Assembly (NCBI RefSeq): GCF_019966515.1
Contig: NZ_JAIMIB010000001.1
Coordinates: 310,001 to 374,000, forward strand
Reading direction: 5' to 3'
DNA: 64,000 nt
DNA from: Roseovarius aestuarii
Lineage (GTDB): Bacteria > Pseudomonadota > Alphaproteobacteria > Rhodobacterales > Rhodobacteraceae
This document shows, in pieces, positions 26,834 through 37,291 of this stretch. Position numbers and translations under genes: made by a program. Every line of letters starts with the position of its first letter. Positions within the stretch are counted from its first letter, which is position 1. Below the pieces are notes generated by a model, which made no database searches, was not told the DNA's origin, and saw only the letters and a program-made list of their open reading frames with translations.

Positions 26834-28213
26834 TCAGAGCCTGAATCGCAGAACGCTGCGTTTTGCGCCGCGCTGAACGTCCAGCGACAACCATCTGGCC
26901 TTTCGCTCCAACAGTGCGGTCGCCGTCGCCGTATCGCTGGCAGGTTCGTCGTTGATCCCGCGCAGGACATCGCCAGCCCGCAACCCGGCGCGCGCGCCCA
27001 GCCGCCCGGGATCGACTACCAGCACACCGACCGCATTCAACGGCAGTCCAAACTCCGCCACGACAGCCGGATTGATATTCGACAATCGCATGCCGGGTAT
27101 GGCTGACCGCTTGCCGGTCTCTACCTCAGCTCGCGCAGGTTTATCCGGTGCTGGCATCAGTGAAACTGTCGCATCGCGCGCCTTGCCATTTCGCAACACG
27201 CTGACCCTGGCCTGATCACCCATTCCGGCCACCGACATGCGAAAGATCATCTCGGCCGGGGTATTGACCGGCTGACCGTCCACCATCGCAATCACGTCGC
27301 CGGGCTCCACGCCCACATCCTGGAACGGGCTTTGCGGATGTACTTGCGAAATCACGATGCCGCCGGGGCGATCCAGGCCCAGGCTTTCGGCCATATCCGC
27401 CGTCACCGGTTGACCGTTCAAACCCGCCCAGGGCCGGATAAAACGATCATTTCCGGCACGCGCCTGGGTCACGAATTCGTCTACCAGCGCACTTGGGATC
27501 GCAAACCCGATCCCGTTCGATCCACCCGAGCGCGACAATATCCAGGTGTTGATCCCGATAAGCCGCCCGGCCATGTCGACCAGCGCGCCACCCGAATTGC
27601 CCGGATTGATCGGCGCATCGGTCTGGATGAAATATCCGCGCGCATTTCCCATCGCCACACCCGACCGCGCCAGCCCCGAGACGATACCGCTGCTGACGGT
27701 CTGACCCACACCAAACGGGTTGCCGATCGCAAGCACCAGTTCGCCAACCTCGACACTATCGCTGTCGCGCAGTTCCAGTGCGGGCAGCGCCTCATCCGCT
27801 TCGACCTGCAGGATCGCCAGATCGCTCTCCTCATCGGCCAGCAACAACCGCGCTGAAAACTCCCGACGGTCGGTCAGCACCACACGGATATCCGTCGCCT
27901 GCCCGACAACGTGATAATTAGACACCACGATGCCATCCGACGACAGGATCACGCCGGAACCCAGAGAGTTTTCCACCCGCTGCTGCGGCGCGCCAAAATC
28001 CCTGAACATGCGGTCAAAGAAAGGGTCGCCCTTGAACGGGCTGGATCGGACATTCACCACACGCTTTGCGTAGATGTTTACCACCGCCGGGGTGGCCGCG
28101 CGCACGACCGGTGCAAAACTCAGCTGCATCTCAAGCTGGTTTTCCGGCGCGCGCGTCTGCGCCCCCATATGAGCAGGCCAGATCAGAAGCAGGAGAGCGA
28201 AAAACCGCAGCAT
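26834..28213 (-). CDS. Periplasmic Deg/HtrA serine protease with two PDZ domains
   Basis: A 459-residue trypsin-like protease. The start at MLRFFALLLLIWPAHMGAQ has GAGGTG 7 nt upstream and gives a Sec signal peptide. The catalytic triad is visible as His in VVSNYHVVG, Asp in EESDLAIL and Ser in PINPGNSGGALVD. Two PDZ domains follow (around LDRPGGIVISQVHPQSPF and LNAVGVLVVDPGRLGARAGL). It degrades or refolds damaged envelope proteins. Its last bases are 3 bp from rarA, so the two form an operon. Confidence 0.94.
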   Translation of the reverse strand: MLRFFALLLLIWPAHMGAQTRAPENQLEMQLSFAPVVRAATPAVVNIYAKRVVNVRSSPFKGDPFFDRMFRDFGAPQQRVENSLGSGVILSSDGIVVSNYHVVGQATDIRVVLTDRREFSARLLLADEESDLAILQVEADEALPALELRDSDSVEVGELVLAIGNPFGVGQTVSSGIVSGLARSGVAMGNARGYFIQTDAPINPGNSGGALVDMAGRLIGINTWILSRSGGSNGIGFAIPSALVDEFVTQARAGNDRFIRPWAGLNGQPVTADMAESLGLDRPGGIVISQVHPQSPFQDVGVEPGDVIAMVDGQPVNTPAEMIFRMSVAGMGDQARVSVLRNGKARDATVSLMPAPDKPARAEVETGKRSAIPGMRLSNINPAVVAEFGLPLNAVGVLVVDPGRLGARAGLRAGDVLRGINDEPASDTATATALLERKARWLSLDVQRGAKRSVLRFRL

Positions 28214-28312
28214 GAACACCTCATCGGAATACTCCGGAGATATGCGCATGGGTTGGCGTCAAAGCAAGCGCCTAATAGAACGGCGCACATTGCCATGTAT
28301 CCCGGATGGCGC

Positions 28313-28516
28313 TCACAGCGGGCGGTCTGAACCACGCAGATAGCGTCGCCGATGTGACCACCCGGCGGGGCGATGGGTGGGCGTCGGGCGCCGATCACCG
28401 GGGGCGATGCGTTTATCCGCATCGCCGTTCCCGGGTCTGTCCCTCGGCAGGAAAAGAAGCAGCTGTGGTGCGAGAAAATACAAAGCGTCGGTCAAACGTT
28501 CCGGGCGGCGGGCCAT
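28313..28516 (-). CDS. Small hypothetical protein, 67 residues
   Basis: An open frame with a near-ideal ribosome binding site (AAGGAG, 7 nt before the ATG). The product begins MARRPERLTDALYFLAPQLLLFLPRDRP, an amphipathic or hydrophobic N-terminal segment. It ends in an Arg/Pro-rich tail (HRPAGWSHRRRYLRGSDRPL) that could bind nucleic acid or membrane. No family is recognised. It is divergent from an XRE-type regulator, with CCGTAAG repeats in the shared promoter region, so it may be that regulator's target. Confidence 0.45.
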   Translation of the reverse strand: MARRPERLTDALYFLAPQLLLFLPRDRPGNGDADKRIAPGDRRPTPTHRPAGWSHRRRYLRGSDRPL

Positions 28517-28597
28517 CGAGAAACTCCTTACATGTGATCTACACAAGACAGCCTGCCGCCCCCCTACCCTTGCACTACAGTGACGTGACCCGCACGA

Positions 28598-28624
28598 CCG
28601 TAAGAAACCGTAAGTTACCCGTAA
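28598..28624. promoter_or_regulatory. Three CCGTAA direct repeats with 10-bp period
   Basis: CCGTAAG occurs at 28598-28604 and 28608-28614, and CCGTAA follows at 28619-28624, with a period of 10-11 bp, one helical turn. They lie between the 67-residue gene and the XRE-type regulator. They look like a multi-site operator on one DNA face; binding by the adjacent regulator is inference. Confidence 0.45.
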
Positions 28625-28692
28625 ATCGCTTGGCTTAGCGGTTCCCAAAGGTCATGTTCAGCACATATCAGTGCTGCGTTGCGCGAGGCCCC

Positions 28693-29589
28693 ATGACCAA
28701 CCCTCCTTCCCTTTTTGCAAGAAAGCTTCGTGACTGGCGCGCCAGCAACGGTGCGCACGGCCGAATGACACAGGAAACACTGGCAGAGACGCTGGGCGTC
28801 AGCGTCGATGCGATCAGCAAATACGAACGCTCGGCCTCATTCATCCGCGGGGATCTTGAACACCGGCTGGCCGAACGTCTGGGCTGGACACGCGACGATA
28901 TCCTTGCCTGCCGCGAGGATTGGCAAGCGCGAAACCAGCGGCAGGCTCAAAGCGCCTACCAGCTACTGGATGATACGCTTGTAGACCGGTATTTTGGCGG
29001 ATCATGGCGCTATGCGATCAATGACATGATCACGATGGCCCAATCGGAGTTTGACTTTCTGCCTGATGAACTTGCACCCGACAGGGACCTCTATCTGCCA
29101 ATATACGATACCTATCCCGACAATTGGCGTGCGGTTCTGCACAAAGACCAGATCGTAGCGAAATGGAGCCTTTTGTTTTTGCGTCCTGAACATGAAGAGG
29201 CTTTTCGCAAGGGCAACCTGATTGAATCAGAGCTTACGGTCGACCGTCTGAACCGATTGCTGTTGCCCGGCACCTATTTCGGCTACTGCCCGGCATTGAT
29301 CATCCTTAAACGACACGAGGCTGCGGCATCCCTATTGCTGTCATCTTTTGTCCGGTTTCTCGAAGCATTGGCAGAACGGGATATTCTCCTGCACGGCATC
29401 GGCACGATCTCATGCTCACCCGGAGGCGCTCAGGTGTGCCGTGACCTTGGGATGACACGGCATGGCGTCTATTTCATGGATTCAGCCTTCGGTATCTGGG
29501 AACTTCCCGGCAACGCCATCGCAAACTCGATCTTTGCGCGACGTTCACCACTTTTGCGGCGGCGTTATGCCGAAGCTTACGGGGGTTAG
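28693..29589 (+). CDS. XRE-type helix-turn-helix regulator with GNAT-like C-terminal region
   Basis: A 298-residue protein (an alternative in-frame start at 28654 adds 13 residues). The N-terminal helix-turn-helix is FARKLRDWRASN, TQETLAETLGVSVDAISKYERS. The region from residue ~200 (GYCPALIILKRHEAAASLLLSSFVRFLEALAERD, GIGTISCSPGGAQVCRDLGMTRHG) resembles the acetyl-CoA-binding and C-terminal part of a GNAT fold, so it may sense an acyl-CoA or have lost catalysis. It sits between the Deg/rarA operon and rplQ, genes that are usually close together in this order, so it looks inserted. Autoregulation through the upstream CCGTAA repeats is plausible. Confidence 0.75.
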   Translation: MTNPPSLFARKLRDWRASNGAHGRMTQETLAETLGVSVDAISKYERSASFIRGDLEHRLAERLGWTRDDILACREDWQARNQRQAQSAYQLLDDTLVDRYFGGSWRYAINDMITMAQSEFDFLPDELAPDRDLYLPIYDTYPDNWRAVLHKDQIVAKWSLLFLRPEHEEAFRKGNLIESELTVDRLNRLLLPGTYFGYCPALIILKRHEAAASLLLSSFVRFLEALAERDILLHGIGTISCSPGGAQVCRDLGMTRHGVYFMDSAFGIWELPGNAIANSIFARRSPLLRRRYAEAYGG

Positions 29590-29756
29590 TACTATTCAGA
29601 ACGAGGTAGGGGAGTTTCGCCCGGTTTTGGCCTGAAGCTGCCTTTCCGGTTTATCGCCAGCGTGGCCTCAAGGCCGCAGCTTAAAGTCAAAAGCACTCAA
29701 AACGATTTCGAACAGTCTTAAACGCTCTAATCCAACACTAAGCCTCACGACAAAAA

Positions 29757-29785
29757 AACGCCGCCAGAAATCCTCCGGCGGCGTT
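29757..29785 (-). terminator. Rho-independent terminator of the ribosomal/rpoA operon
   Basis: AACGCCGCC (29757-29765) pairs with GGCGGCGTT (29777-29785). On the minus strand it is followed by a run of seven T. It lies 30 nt after the rplQ stop. Confidence 0.9.
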
Positions 29786-29814
29786 TCGTTCAGAGCAATA
29801 AGCTCCTGTAATTC

Positions 29815-30234
29815 TTATTCTTCTGCTGCCTCTTCGGCGGCGACGCGGGCCTTGTCGGAGGCGCCTTTGGCGTCCAGATCGCGATCAACAAACTCGATGA
29901 TTGCCATCGGGGCCATGTCACCATAGCGGAAACCGGCCTTCAGGACGCGGACATAGCCACCCTGACGCTCTTTATAACGCGGGCCCAGAATGTCGAACAG
30001 TTTGGTGACATACTGATCCTGCTTGAGCTGGCTGGCGGCCTGACGGCGGGCGTGCAGATCGCCGCGTTTGCCCAGCGTGATCAGCTTTTCGACAATCCGA
30101 CGCAGTTCTTTCGCCTTGGGCAGCGTGGTTTTGATTTGCTCATGTTCGATGAGCGACCCGGCCATGTTCGCCCAGAGCGCCTTACGGTGCTCGTGGGTAC
30201 GGTTCAGGCGGCGGTAGCCTCGTGCGTGACGCAT
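29815..30234 (-). CDS. rplQ: 50S ribosomal protein L17
   Basis: A 139-residue ribosomal protein at the peptide exit tunnel. The start [24 protein letters not shown] is the canonical one; the open frame extends 60 codons upstream without similarity. [23 protein letters not shown] and the C-terminal acidic tail are normal for alphaproteobacteria. It is the last gene of the rplO to rplQ operon. Confidence 0.97.
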   Translation of the reverse strand: MRHARGYRRLNRTHEHRKALWANMAGSLIEHEQIKTTLPKAKELRRIVEKLITLGKRGDLHARRQAASQLKQDQYVTKLFDILGPRYKERQGGYVRVLKAGFRYGDMAPMAIIEFVDRDLDAKGASDKARVAAEEAAEE

Positions 30235-30349
30235 GATTTCATTCCTTCGTGTTTTGCTTTGTCCGGCGGTCTGATGCGTGTCAGCCGCTCTCCTTGGGGC
30301 GGGGTTGCCCGTATTTTCCCCGGCATTCCGGGCAGTAGTGAAGACGCGC

Positions 30350-31366
30350 TTAGAACGCGTCTTCGAATTTCTTCGCCAGATCTTCGATGTTATCCGGCGG
30401 CCAGTCTTCGACATCCATGCCCAAGTGCAGCGCCATGCCGCTCAGAACTTCCTTGATCTCGTTCAGCGACTTGCGGCCGAAGTTCGGGGTACGCAGCATC
30501 TCTGCTTCGGTCTTCTGGATCAGGTCGCCGATATAGACGATATTGTCGTTCTTCAGGCAGTTTGCCGAACGCACGCTGAGTTCCAGCTCGTCCACCTTCT
30601 TGAGCAGCAGCGGGTTGAACTCCAGGCCATCGTCTTCGTCCTGACGGCTGGCGCTTTCGGGCTCTTCGAAGTTCACGAAGATGGAAAGCTGATCCTGAAT
30701 GATCCGCGCAGCATAGGCCACGGCATCGTCCGGCGTGATCGAACCATCGGTTTCGACCTTCATGGTCAGCTTGTCATAGTCGAGAACCTGACCTTCGCGG
30801 GTCGGCTGCACGTCGTAGCTGACCTTCTTGATCGGCGAATAGATCGCATCAACCGGAATCAGACCAATCGGTGCATCCTCGGGCTTGTTCTTGTCAGCCG
30901 CGACATAGCCTTTGCCCTGGTTCACGGTCAGTTCCATGAACAGGTCCGCACCTTCGTCGAGGTGGCAGATCACGTGATCTTTGTTCAGAACCTCGATACC
31001 CGCACTGTCCGAGATATCACCGGCGGTGACAACGCCCGGACCCTTGGCCGTGACCGAAAGACGCTTGGGGCCTTCGACTTCCATGCGCAGGCTGACGCCT
31101 TTGAGGTTCAGAACGATGTCGGTGACGTCTTCACGCACACCGGCCACGCTTGAGAATTCATGCAGCACGTTGTCGATCTGAACGCTGGTGATCGCCGCGC
31201 CCTGCAGCGACGACAGAAGAACGCGGCGCAACGCGTTGCCCATCGTCAGGCCAAAACCGCGCTCCAGCGGTTCGGCCACGACGGTTGCCTGGCGGATCGG
31301 GTCATTGCCCGGCTTCACTTCCAGCTGTGTCGGCTTGATCAGCTCGGCCCAATTTTTGTGGATCAT
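30350..31366 (-). CDS. rpoA: DNA-directed RNA polymerase subunit alpha
   Basis: A 338-residue polymerase subunit. The N-terminal assembly domain contains [26 protein letters not shown]. After an acidic linker, the C-terminal domain ([52 protein letters not shown]) contacts UP elements and activators. The start at [12 protein letters not shown] has GGAGGG upstream; an in-frame ATG four codons earlier has no such site. It lies between rpsK and rplQ in the classical order. Confidence 0.98.
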   Translation of the reverse strand: MIHKNWAELIKPTQLEVKPGNDPIRQATVVAEPLERGFGLTMGNALRRVLLSSLQGAAITSVQIDNVLHEFSSVAGVREDVTDIVLNLKGVSLRMEVEGPKRLSVTAKGPGVVTAGDISDSAGIEVLNKDHVICHLDEGADLFMELTVNQGKGYVAADKNKPEDAPIGLIPVDAIYSPIKKVSYDVQPTREGQVLDYDKLTMKVETDGSITPDDAVAYAARIIQDQLSIFVNFEEPESASRQDEDDGLEFNPLLLKKVDELELSVRSANCLKNDNIVYIGDLIQKTEAEMLRTPNFGRKSLNEIKEVLSGMALHLGMDVEDWPPDNIEDLAKKFEDAF

Positions 31367-31433
31367 GTGTCCCTCCATTCCTGTTCAGCCCTCATGTCCA
31401 AAAGGCGGAACGCCCGAGGTTAAAATGACAGAA

Positions 31434-31461
31434 TGGGGCCGTGGAAAAACACGCGGCCCCA
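31434..31461 (-). terminator. Hairpin between rpsK and rpoA
   Basis: TGGGGCC (31434-31440) pairs with GGCCCCA (31455-31461), and the stem continues with three more pairs (one wobble). No T-tract follows, so it is more likely an mRNA processing or stability element, or a weak attenuator, than a full terminator. Confidence 0.5.
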
Positions 31462-31475
31462 AAGTTGTAAAAAGC

Positions 31476-31865
31476 TCAGACCCGGCGACGTTTCGGCGGG
31501 CGGCAGCCATTATGTGCAATCGGTGTCACGTCACGGATCGATGTGATGTTGAACCCGACAGCCGCCAGAGCACGCAGCGCACTTTCACGACCGGAACCGG
31601 GGCCCTGCACTTCGACTTCGAGTGTGCGCATGCCGTGTTCCTGCGCCTTGCGGCCCGCATCTTCGGCGGCCATCTGCGCGGCATAAGGTGTCGATTTACG
31701 CGACCCTTTGAAGCCCATGGTGCCTGCCGACGACCATGCAATGGCGTTGCCCTGCACGTCCGAGATCAGGATCTTGGTGTTGTTGAACGAAGAATTCACG
31801 TGAGCAACGCCGGTGGCGATGTTCTTGGAGACCTTCTTTTTGGTGCGTTTGGTATCGCGTGCCAT
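31476..31865 (-). CDS. rpsK: 30S ribosomal protein S11
   Basis: A 129-residue platform protein of the small subunit. Core motifs are [48 protein letters not shown] and the C-terminal [17 protein letters not shown]. The length and the position between rpsM and rpoA are normal. Confidence 0.98.
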   Translation of the reverse strand: MARDTKRTKKKVSKNIATGVAHVNSSFNNTKILISDVQGNAIAWSSAGTMGFKGSRKSTPYAAQMAAEDAGRKAQEHGMRTLEVEVQGPGSGRESALRALAAVGFNITSIRDVTPIAHNGCRPPKRRRV

Positions 31866-31879
31866 TGATCAGCCCTCCC

Positions 31880-32248
31880 TTATTTCTTCTTGCCGGCAAT
31901 GGCCTTTGCGGGGCCTTTGCGGGTGCGTGCGTTGGTATGGGTGCGCTGGCCGCGAACCGGCAGGTTGCGACGGTGGCGCAGACCACGGTAGCAGCCCAGG
32001 TCCATCAGGCGCTTGATGTTCATCTGGGTCTCGCGGCGCAGATCGCCTTCAACGTTCAGGTTGGCATCAATATGTTCGCGAACGGCCAGAACTTCGGCAT
32101 CGCTCAGTTCGTTCACACGACGGCTGGCGTCGATATTCACGGCTTCGCAGATGGCTTTGGCGGTCGAGTGGCCAATTCCGGTGATATATGTCAGGGCGAT
32201 CGGGACCCGCTTAGAGGTCGGGATGTTTACGCCGGCAATACGTGCCAC
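31880..32248 (-). CDS. rpsM: 30S ribosomal protein S13
   Basis: A 122-residue small-subunit head protein contacting tRNA and L5. It starts [22 protein letters not shown], has the helix-hairpin-helix-like [12 protein letters not shown] and ends in [23 protein letters not shown], as expected. It lies 14 bp upstream of rpsK. Confidence 0.98.
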   Translation of the reverse strand: MARIAGVNIPTSKRVPIALTYITGIGHSTAKAICEAVNIDASRRVNELSDAEVLAVREHIDANLNVEGDLRRETQMNIKRLMDLGCYRGLRHRRNLPVRGQRTHTNARTRKGPAKAIAGKKK

Positions 32249-32443
32249 GTGTTATTTTCCTTTTCGTTGCGGGTCCGTAACGCCAGACCCTTTTTTCACA
32301 ACGCAGGCCCGAGACGTTTTCGCCCGGGCCGCAGCTGAATTTCTATGGTCAATTCCCCTCGGGCGCGACCCGAAACAGAATCAATTCTCGTGAGAGATGG
32401 TGCTGGTTATGGGGATTTTCAGGGGGCGTCAAGCCCCAGGCAA

Positions 32444-33087
32444 TCAATTGTCCAGCGCAGTCGCGATTTCGGCCTGAACCGCGTCGATTTCACCCAGACC
32501 GTTGACCCACGAAAGCTTGCCCTTGGCATGGTAATAGCCAATCAGCATCGAGGTTTTCTTGTAGTATTCCATCAGCCGGTTCTTGAGGCTTTCCTCATTG
32601 TCATCCGCCCGGCGGGTGAATTCCTTGGCCTGACCGCACTTGGTGCATTTGCCGTCTGCGGGGATCGGCTTGGTGATGTCATTGTAGACCTCGCCACAGC
32701 CCGAGCAGGTCGAACGTGCGGTAATGCGCGCCACCAGCGCATCATCATTCACTTCCATCGCGACGACCTTGTCCAGCGTCTCACCGGTATCCTCAAGCAG
32801 CTTCGCCAGCGCATCGGCTTGCGCCAGCGTCCGCGGGAAGCCGTCAAAGATGAACCCGCCCTTTTTGTCGCCCTGCAGCTTTTCGCGGATCAGGCCAATC
32901 ACGATTTCATCCGTCACAAGATCGCCGCGCGCCATCACGTCAGCCACGATCTTGCCCATCTCGGTACCGCTGTCCTTAGCTTCGCGCAGCATATCGCCTG
33001 TTGAAAGCTGGATCATGTTGCGCCCCGCAACGAGCAGGTGAGCTTGTGTGCCTTTACCGGCACCCGGCGGTCCAAGAAGAATGATGT

Positions 33088-33091
<4 letters not shown>
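32444..33091 (-). CDS. adk: Adenylate kinase with zinc-type LID
   Basis: A 215-residue enzyme catalysing ATP + AMP to 2 ADP. It has the P-loop [10 protein letters not shown], the AMP-binding stretch [17 protein letters not shown], and a long LID with four cysteines (CSGCGEVYN...CTKCGQ) that probably binds zinc. The ATG overlaps the secY stop (ATGA), the usual spc-operon coupling. A GC hairpin lies in the 195-bp gap before rpsM, without a T-tract. Confidence 0.97.
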
Positions 33092-34452
<1,361 letters not shown>

Positions 34453-34473
34453 CAGCGGTCTCTCTCTAAAGTC

Positions 34474-34511
34474 AACGCCGCCACAAGCTGTTTTCCAGCT
34501 CGGGCGGCGTT
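34474..34511 (-). promoter_or_regulatory. Stem-loop in the secY leader
   Basis: AACGCCGCC (34474-34482) pairs with GGCGGCGTT (34503-34511), and an inner AGCTG/CAGCT helix closes the loop. It ends 21 nt before the secY start and has no T-tract on the minus strand. It may set rplO/secY stoichiometry by processing or translation control. The outer arm is the same 9-mer as in the rplQ terminator. Confidence 0.5.
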
Positions 34512-34563
34512 AATAGGAAAACTAAGGGTGTATGTAAGGCGCAGGCGCGCCTGTCACAACCTC

Positions 34564-35037
34564 TTATTCGGCCGCCTGCGCGGAAGTGATCGTCAGTGAC
34601 CCACCGGCTTTTTCCACCGCTTCCACGGCAGATTTAGATGCACCGGTCACTTCAAGTGTCACTTTGGCGCTGATTTCGCCTTTGGCCAGAATGCGCACAC
34701 CGTCAAGCTTGCGGCGAACGATGCCGGTTTCAACCAGGACATCCTCGGTGATGGCTTTTTTGGCGTCCAGTTTCTTGGCGTCTACGAATTTCTGGATCAG
34801 GCCCAGGTTCACAACGGCATATTGCTTGCGGTTGGGCTTCGAAAAACCACGTTTCGGCAGCCGTTGGTAGAGGGGCATCTGCCCGCCTTCATACCCGGCG
34901 ATTGCAACACCCGAACGGGATTTCTGACCTTTGATACCACGACCAGCGGTTTTACCCATGCCCGAACCCGGGCCACGGCCAACGCGCTTGCGTTTCTTGG
35001 TTGCGCCTGGATTGTCACGCAGTTCATTCAGTTTCAT
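34564..35037 (-). CDS. rplO: 50S ribosomal protein L15
   Basis: A 157-residue late-assembly protein of the large subunit. It starts [22 protein letters not shown], followed by the glycine-rich [20 protein letters not shown] and [17 protein letters not shown]. It is first in its operon here: rpmD and rpsE, which normally precede it, are not upstream. A candidate promoter lies at 35135-35163. Confidence 0.97.
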   Translation of the reverse strand: MKLNELRDNPGATKKRKRVGRGPGSGMGKTAGRGIKGQKSRSGVAIAGYEGGQMPLYQRLPKRGFSKPNRKQYAVVNLGLIQKFVDAKKLDAKKAITEDVLVETGIVRRKLDGVRILAKGEISAKVTLEVTGASKSAVEAVEKAGGSLTITSAQAAE

Positions 35038-35134
35038 TTCGCTTCTCCTAAGCCGGATGTGACCCCCGAAGCGTTATGGGTCAACCACGGCATTTCTTGG
35101 TTGTTGAGTCGGCAGCCCTTTCGGCCACCGAGCG

Positions 35135-35163
35135 CGTATAGACCCGTTGGCACCGGCGATCAA
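35135..35163 (-). promoter_or_regulatory. Candidate sigma-70-type promoter for the rplO operon
   Basis: On the minus strand TTGATC (-35) and TATACG (-10) are separated by 17 nt, about 100 nt upstream of the rplO start. Position and spacing fit a housekeeping promoter that makes up for the missing upstream spc-operon genes. Confidence 0.45.
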
Positions 35164-35267
35164 GGCCCGTGATTGAATGCTGCGTCAAAACGGCACCATC
35201 GTTCTCTGTGATCAGCGGGGAGCAACGCAGCAAACTGCATTTGCCCCACGCCAGCGCTTATCGAAAC

Positions 35268-35627
35268 TCAGTAATTATTGGGATTGCCCTGAAGTAACAT
35301 GCTGGCTGCATCGGCCTCGCCCTCTTTGATCCAGATCGCACCTTCCTCGTGAATTATCGCCGTCCAGCAACCAAAACCATTGCCATAATCCATACAGCCT
35401 GTATCGCCTTCGACCTTCCACTTCGCGCTATAGCCATCCCCGCGTATGGTGCCATCCGCATCGTAGTATTCCGCAAAGGGGTCGGTGCCTGTACTGCCCT
35501 GCAACGTGTTCCCACTGAGGTAGGCCTTGATCTCAGCCCCGGTCGCCATGTCGCCGGCAACTGACATTTGAGGTATCATGCCAATGGTGGCGGCGGTCAC
35601 GATGGCTTTCGCGGATAGGATTTTCAT
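35268..35627 (-). CDS. Secreted hypothetical protein, DUF995-like
   Basis: A 119-residue protein with a Sec signal (MKILSAKAIVTAATIGMIPQMSVAG), so periplasmic. The mature part reads GAEIKAYLSGNTLQG, then EYYDADGTIRGDGYSAKWKVEGD and a pair of Cys in GCMDYGNGFGCWT that could form a disulfide. The LSGNT ... YYDADGT ... W pattern resembles DUF995-type domains, whose role is unknown. It lies upstream of rplO on the same strand but ~230 bp away, with its own gap. Confidence 0.7.
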   Translation of the reverse strand: MKILSAKAIVTAATIGMIPQMSVAGDMATGAEIKAYLSGNTLQGSTGTDPFAEYYDADGTIRGDGYSAKWKVEGDTGCMDYGNGFGCWTAIIHEEGAIWIKEGEADAASMLLQGNPNNY

Positions 35628-35810
35628 GCGTTAAGTCTCCTTGTTTTTTTCATCTCATGATCCGGCCTGCGCCGTCATGACAGATCAAGGCAGAGACAGT
35701 TTCGCCGAGAAAATCATTAATCTGGATAGAAGTTAACAATTTCGCTGGAAGAACTGGTAGGCAATTCAAAGGAATTGAATTGCCACGCCACAAGGACCTG
35801 CGAGACCACT

Positions 35811-36935
35811 ATGATCAATGTCGAAACCGTTTTTTTGGGGGCGGCCCTGCACGGTGTCGCACTTGTGCTGCTGCTTCTGTTCAACGGGTATTCCAACCGT
35901 CGCGCGAATATCCTGCTGGCTGTGTTGGTTGGCCTTTTGACGATCACGATGTGGAATGTTTTTGTGTATCGTTCCGACGCAGGCCGGGCGGCGCTGATCA
36001 TCGACTATTATCTCTGGGTGACGCCGCTTCTGTGGGCGCCCTTCCTCTATCTCTATGTCGGCCAGATGACCAAACAAAAGCCAGCAAACGCAAAGCTGGT
36101 TTTGCTGCACTCGCTTCCGGCACTGCTGGCTGCTGTTACACAGATACCGATCCACCTTCTGGCCGATACCGGGCCCGGCGCAGCCACTGGCACCTTGGCG
36201 TACAACGCGGTTGTGATCTTTATCTACCCGCAGACAGCGACCTATGCCCTACTGTCGCTGCAACTGCTGCGAACTTACCGTAATGCGGTGAAAGACAGCT
36301 TTTCGACGATCGATGCCATCAACCTCAACTGGCTGAAAACCGTTGTCATCGTTTTCTCTGTGGTTTTGATGGGAGACATGTCGCTGAACATCCCTGCCAC
36401 GTTCTTCAGCGCCAGCATGCCGTTTTTCTACAACGTCATTCTTCTGGCCGAGGCCGGGGCAATCTTTGCCATCGGTTATCTATCCCTGCGCCAGCCCGAG
36501 ATCATCGCGGGCACCAGCCTGCCAGACCCACACCAGATCACCGAAACCAAAATCAAGTATTTCGGCTCGGCGATAGATCAGCAGCTAGGTCGTGAGCTGG
36601 CTGATAAGCTTGATCAGGATATGACCGAACAGAAGCTCTTTCTGCGCAACGCGCTATCGCTGACCGAACTGGCCGAGGTGATGGGCCTCAGCACCCAGAA
36701 CCTGTCACAGGTCATCAATCAGCACCGCCACAAGAATTTTTACGATTATGTGAACGGCTACCGCGCGCGCTATGCCGCGGATCAGCTGACCCTGCACGGC
36801 AAAGTAAACCTGACCCGGCTGGCCTATGACGCGGGTTTCAACAACAAGGTCAGCTTCAACAAGGCGTTTCGGAAATATACCGGCCAGACGCCCTCGGAAT
36901 TCGTCAGGAAACAGCACGACCCGGCCCTGCCCTGA
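35811..36935 (+). CDS. AraC-family regulator with N-terminal membrane domain
   Basis: A 374-residue protein starting at MINVETVFLGAALHGV. The first ~230 residues contain about seven hydrophobic spans (for example HGVALVLLLLFNGY, ANILLAVLVGLLTITMWNVFV, LLHSLPALLAAVTQIPIHLLA, FFYNVILLAEAGAIFAIGYLSL). The last ~110 residues are an AraC/XylS DNA-binding domain with two helix-turn-helices (SLTELAEVMGLSTQNLSQVINQ and LTRLAYDAGFNNKVSFNKAFRKYTGQTPSEF). A membrane-bound transcription factor that senses an envelope or external signal is inferred. The closest likely targets are the adjacent small secreted or ectC genes. Confidence 0.85.
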   Translation: MINVETVFLGAALHGVALVLLLLFNGYSNRRANILLAVLVGLLTITMWNVFVYRSDAGRAALIIDYYLWVTPLLWAPFLYLYVGQMTKQKPANAKLVLLHSLPALLAAVTQIPIHLLADTGPGAATGTLAYNAVVIFIYPQTATYALLSLQLLRTYRNAVKDSFSTIDAINLNWLKTVVIVFSVVLMGDMSLNIPATFFSASMPFFYNVILLAEAGAIFAIGYLSLRQPEIIAGTSLPDPHQITETKIKYFGSAIDQQLGRELADKLDQDMTEQKLFLRNALSLTELAEVMGLSTQNLSQVINQHRHKNFYDYVNGYRARYAADQLTLHGKVNLTRLAYDAGFNNKVSFNKAFRKYTGQTPSEFVRKQHDPALP

Positions 36936-37023
36936 TCATTTCTCTGGGTGATCAGCTCATCAAAAGCGCCCCTGTCCGCTGACGGGCGCGATTTCGATCC
37001 GGGTCAGACCGGGCCGACTGGCA

Positions 37024-37173
37024 TTAATCGGTTTTGTCGCCGCACTGCTCGTGCAGATCTCCGGCTCTATGCGAAACAGGCTGCGCGGCGGGCGCATTCA
37101 TCTGTTGCAGGATTTGATGCGTAGGCGTGGTAAGTGCCTCGATGAAAAACATCGGTTTGGTCGACTTATTCAT
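37024..37173 (-). CDS. Possible small protein, 49 residues
   Basis: An open frame downstream of ectC on the same strand, starting MNKSTKPMFFIEALTTPTHQI, with AGGAAA about 10 nt before the ATG. No family, signal or membrane segment is recognised. It could be spurious. Confidence 0.25.
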   Translation of the reverse strand: MNKSTKPMFFIEALTTPTHQILQQMNAPAAQPVSHRAGDLHEQCGDKTD

Positions 37174-37291
37174 GTGCGGCTTTCCTGATTGCGGCCTTGG
37201 GCCATCCGCACCCAGATAGGTACCGCGCGCGTTCAAAAACAGCTTCAGGGCTCGCAATGCCGCCTTGCACCAGACGCATGGATCGACACGC

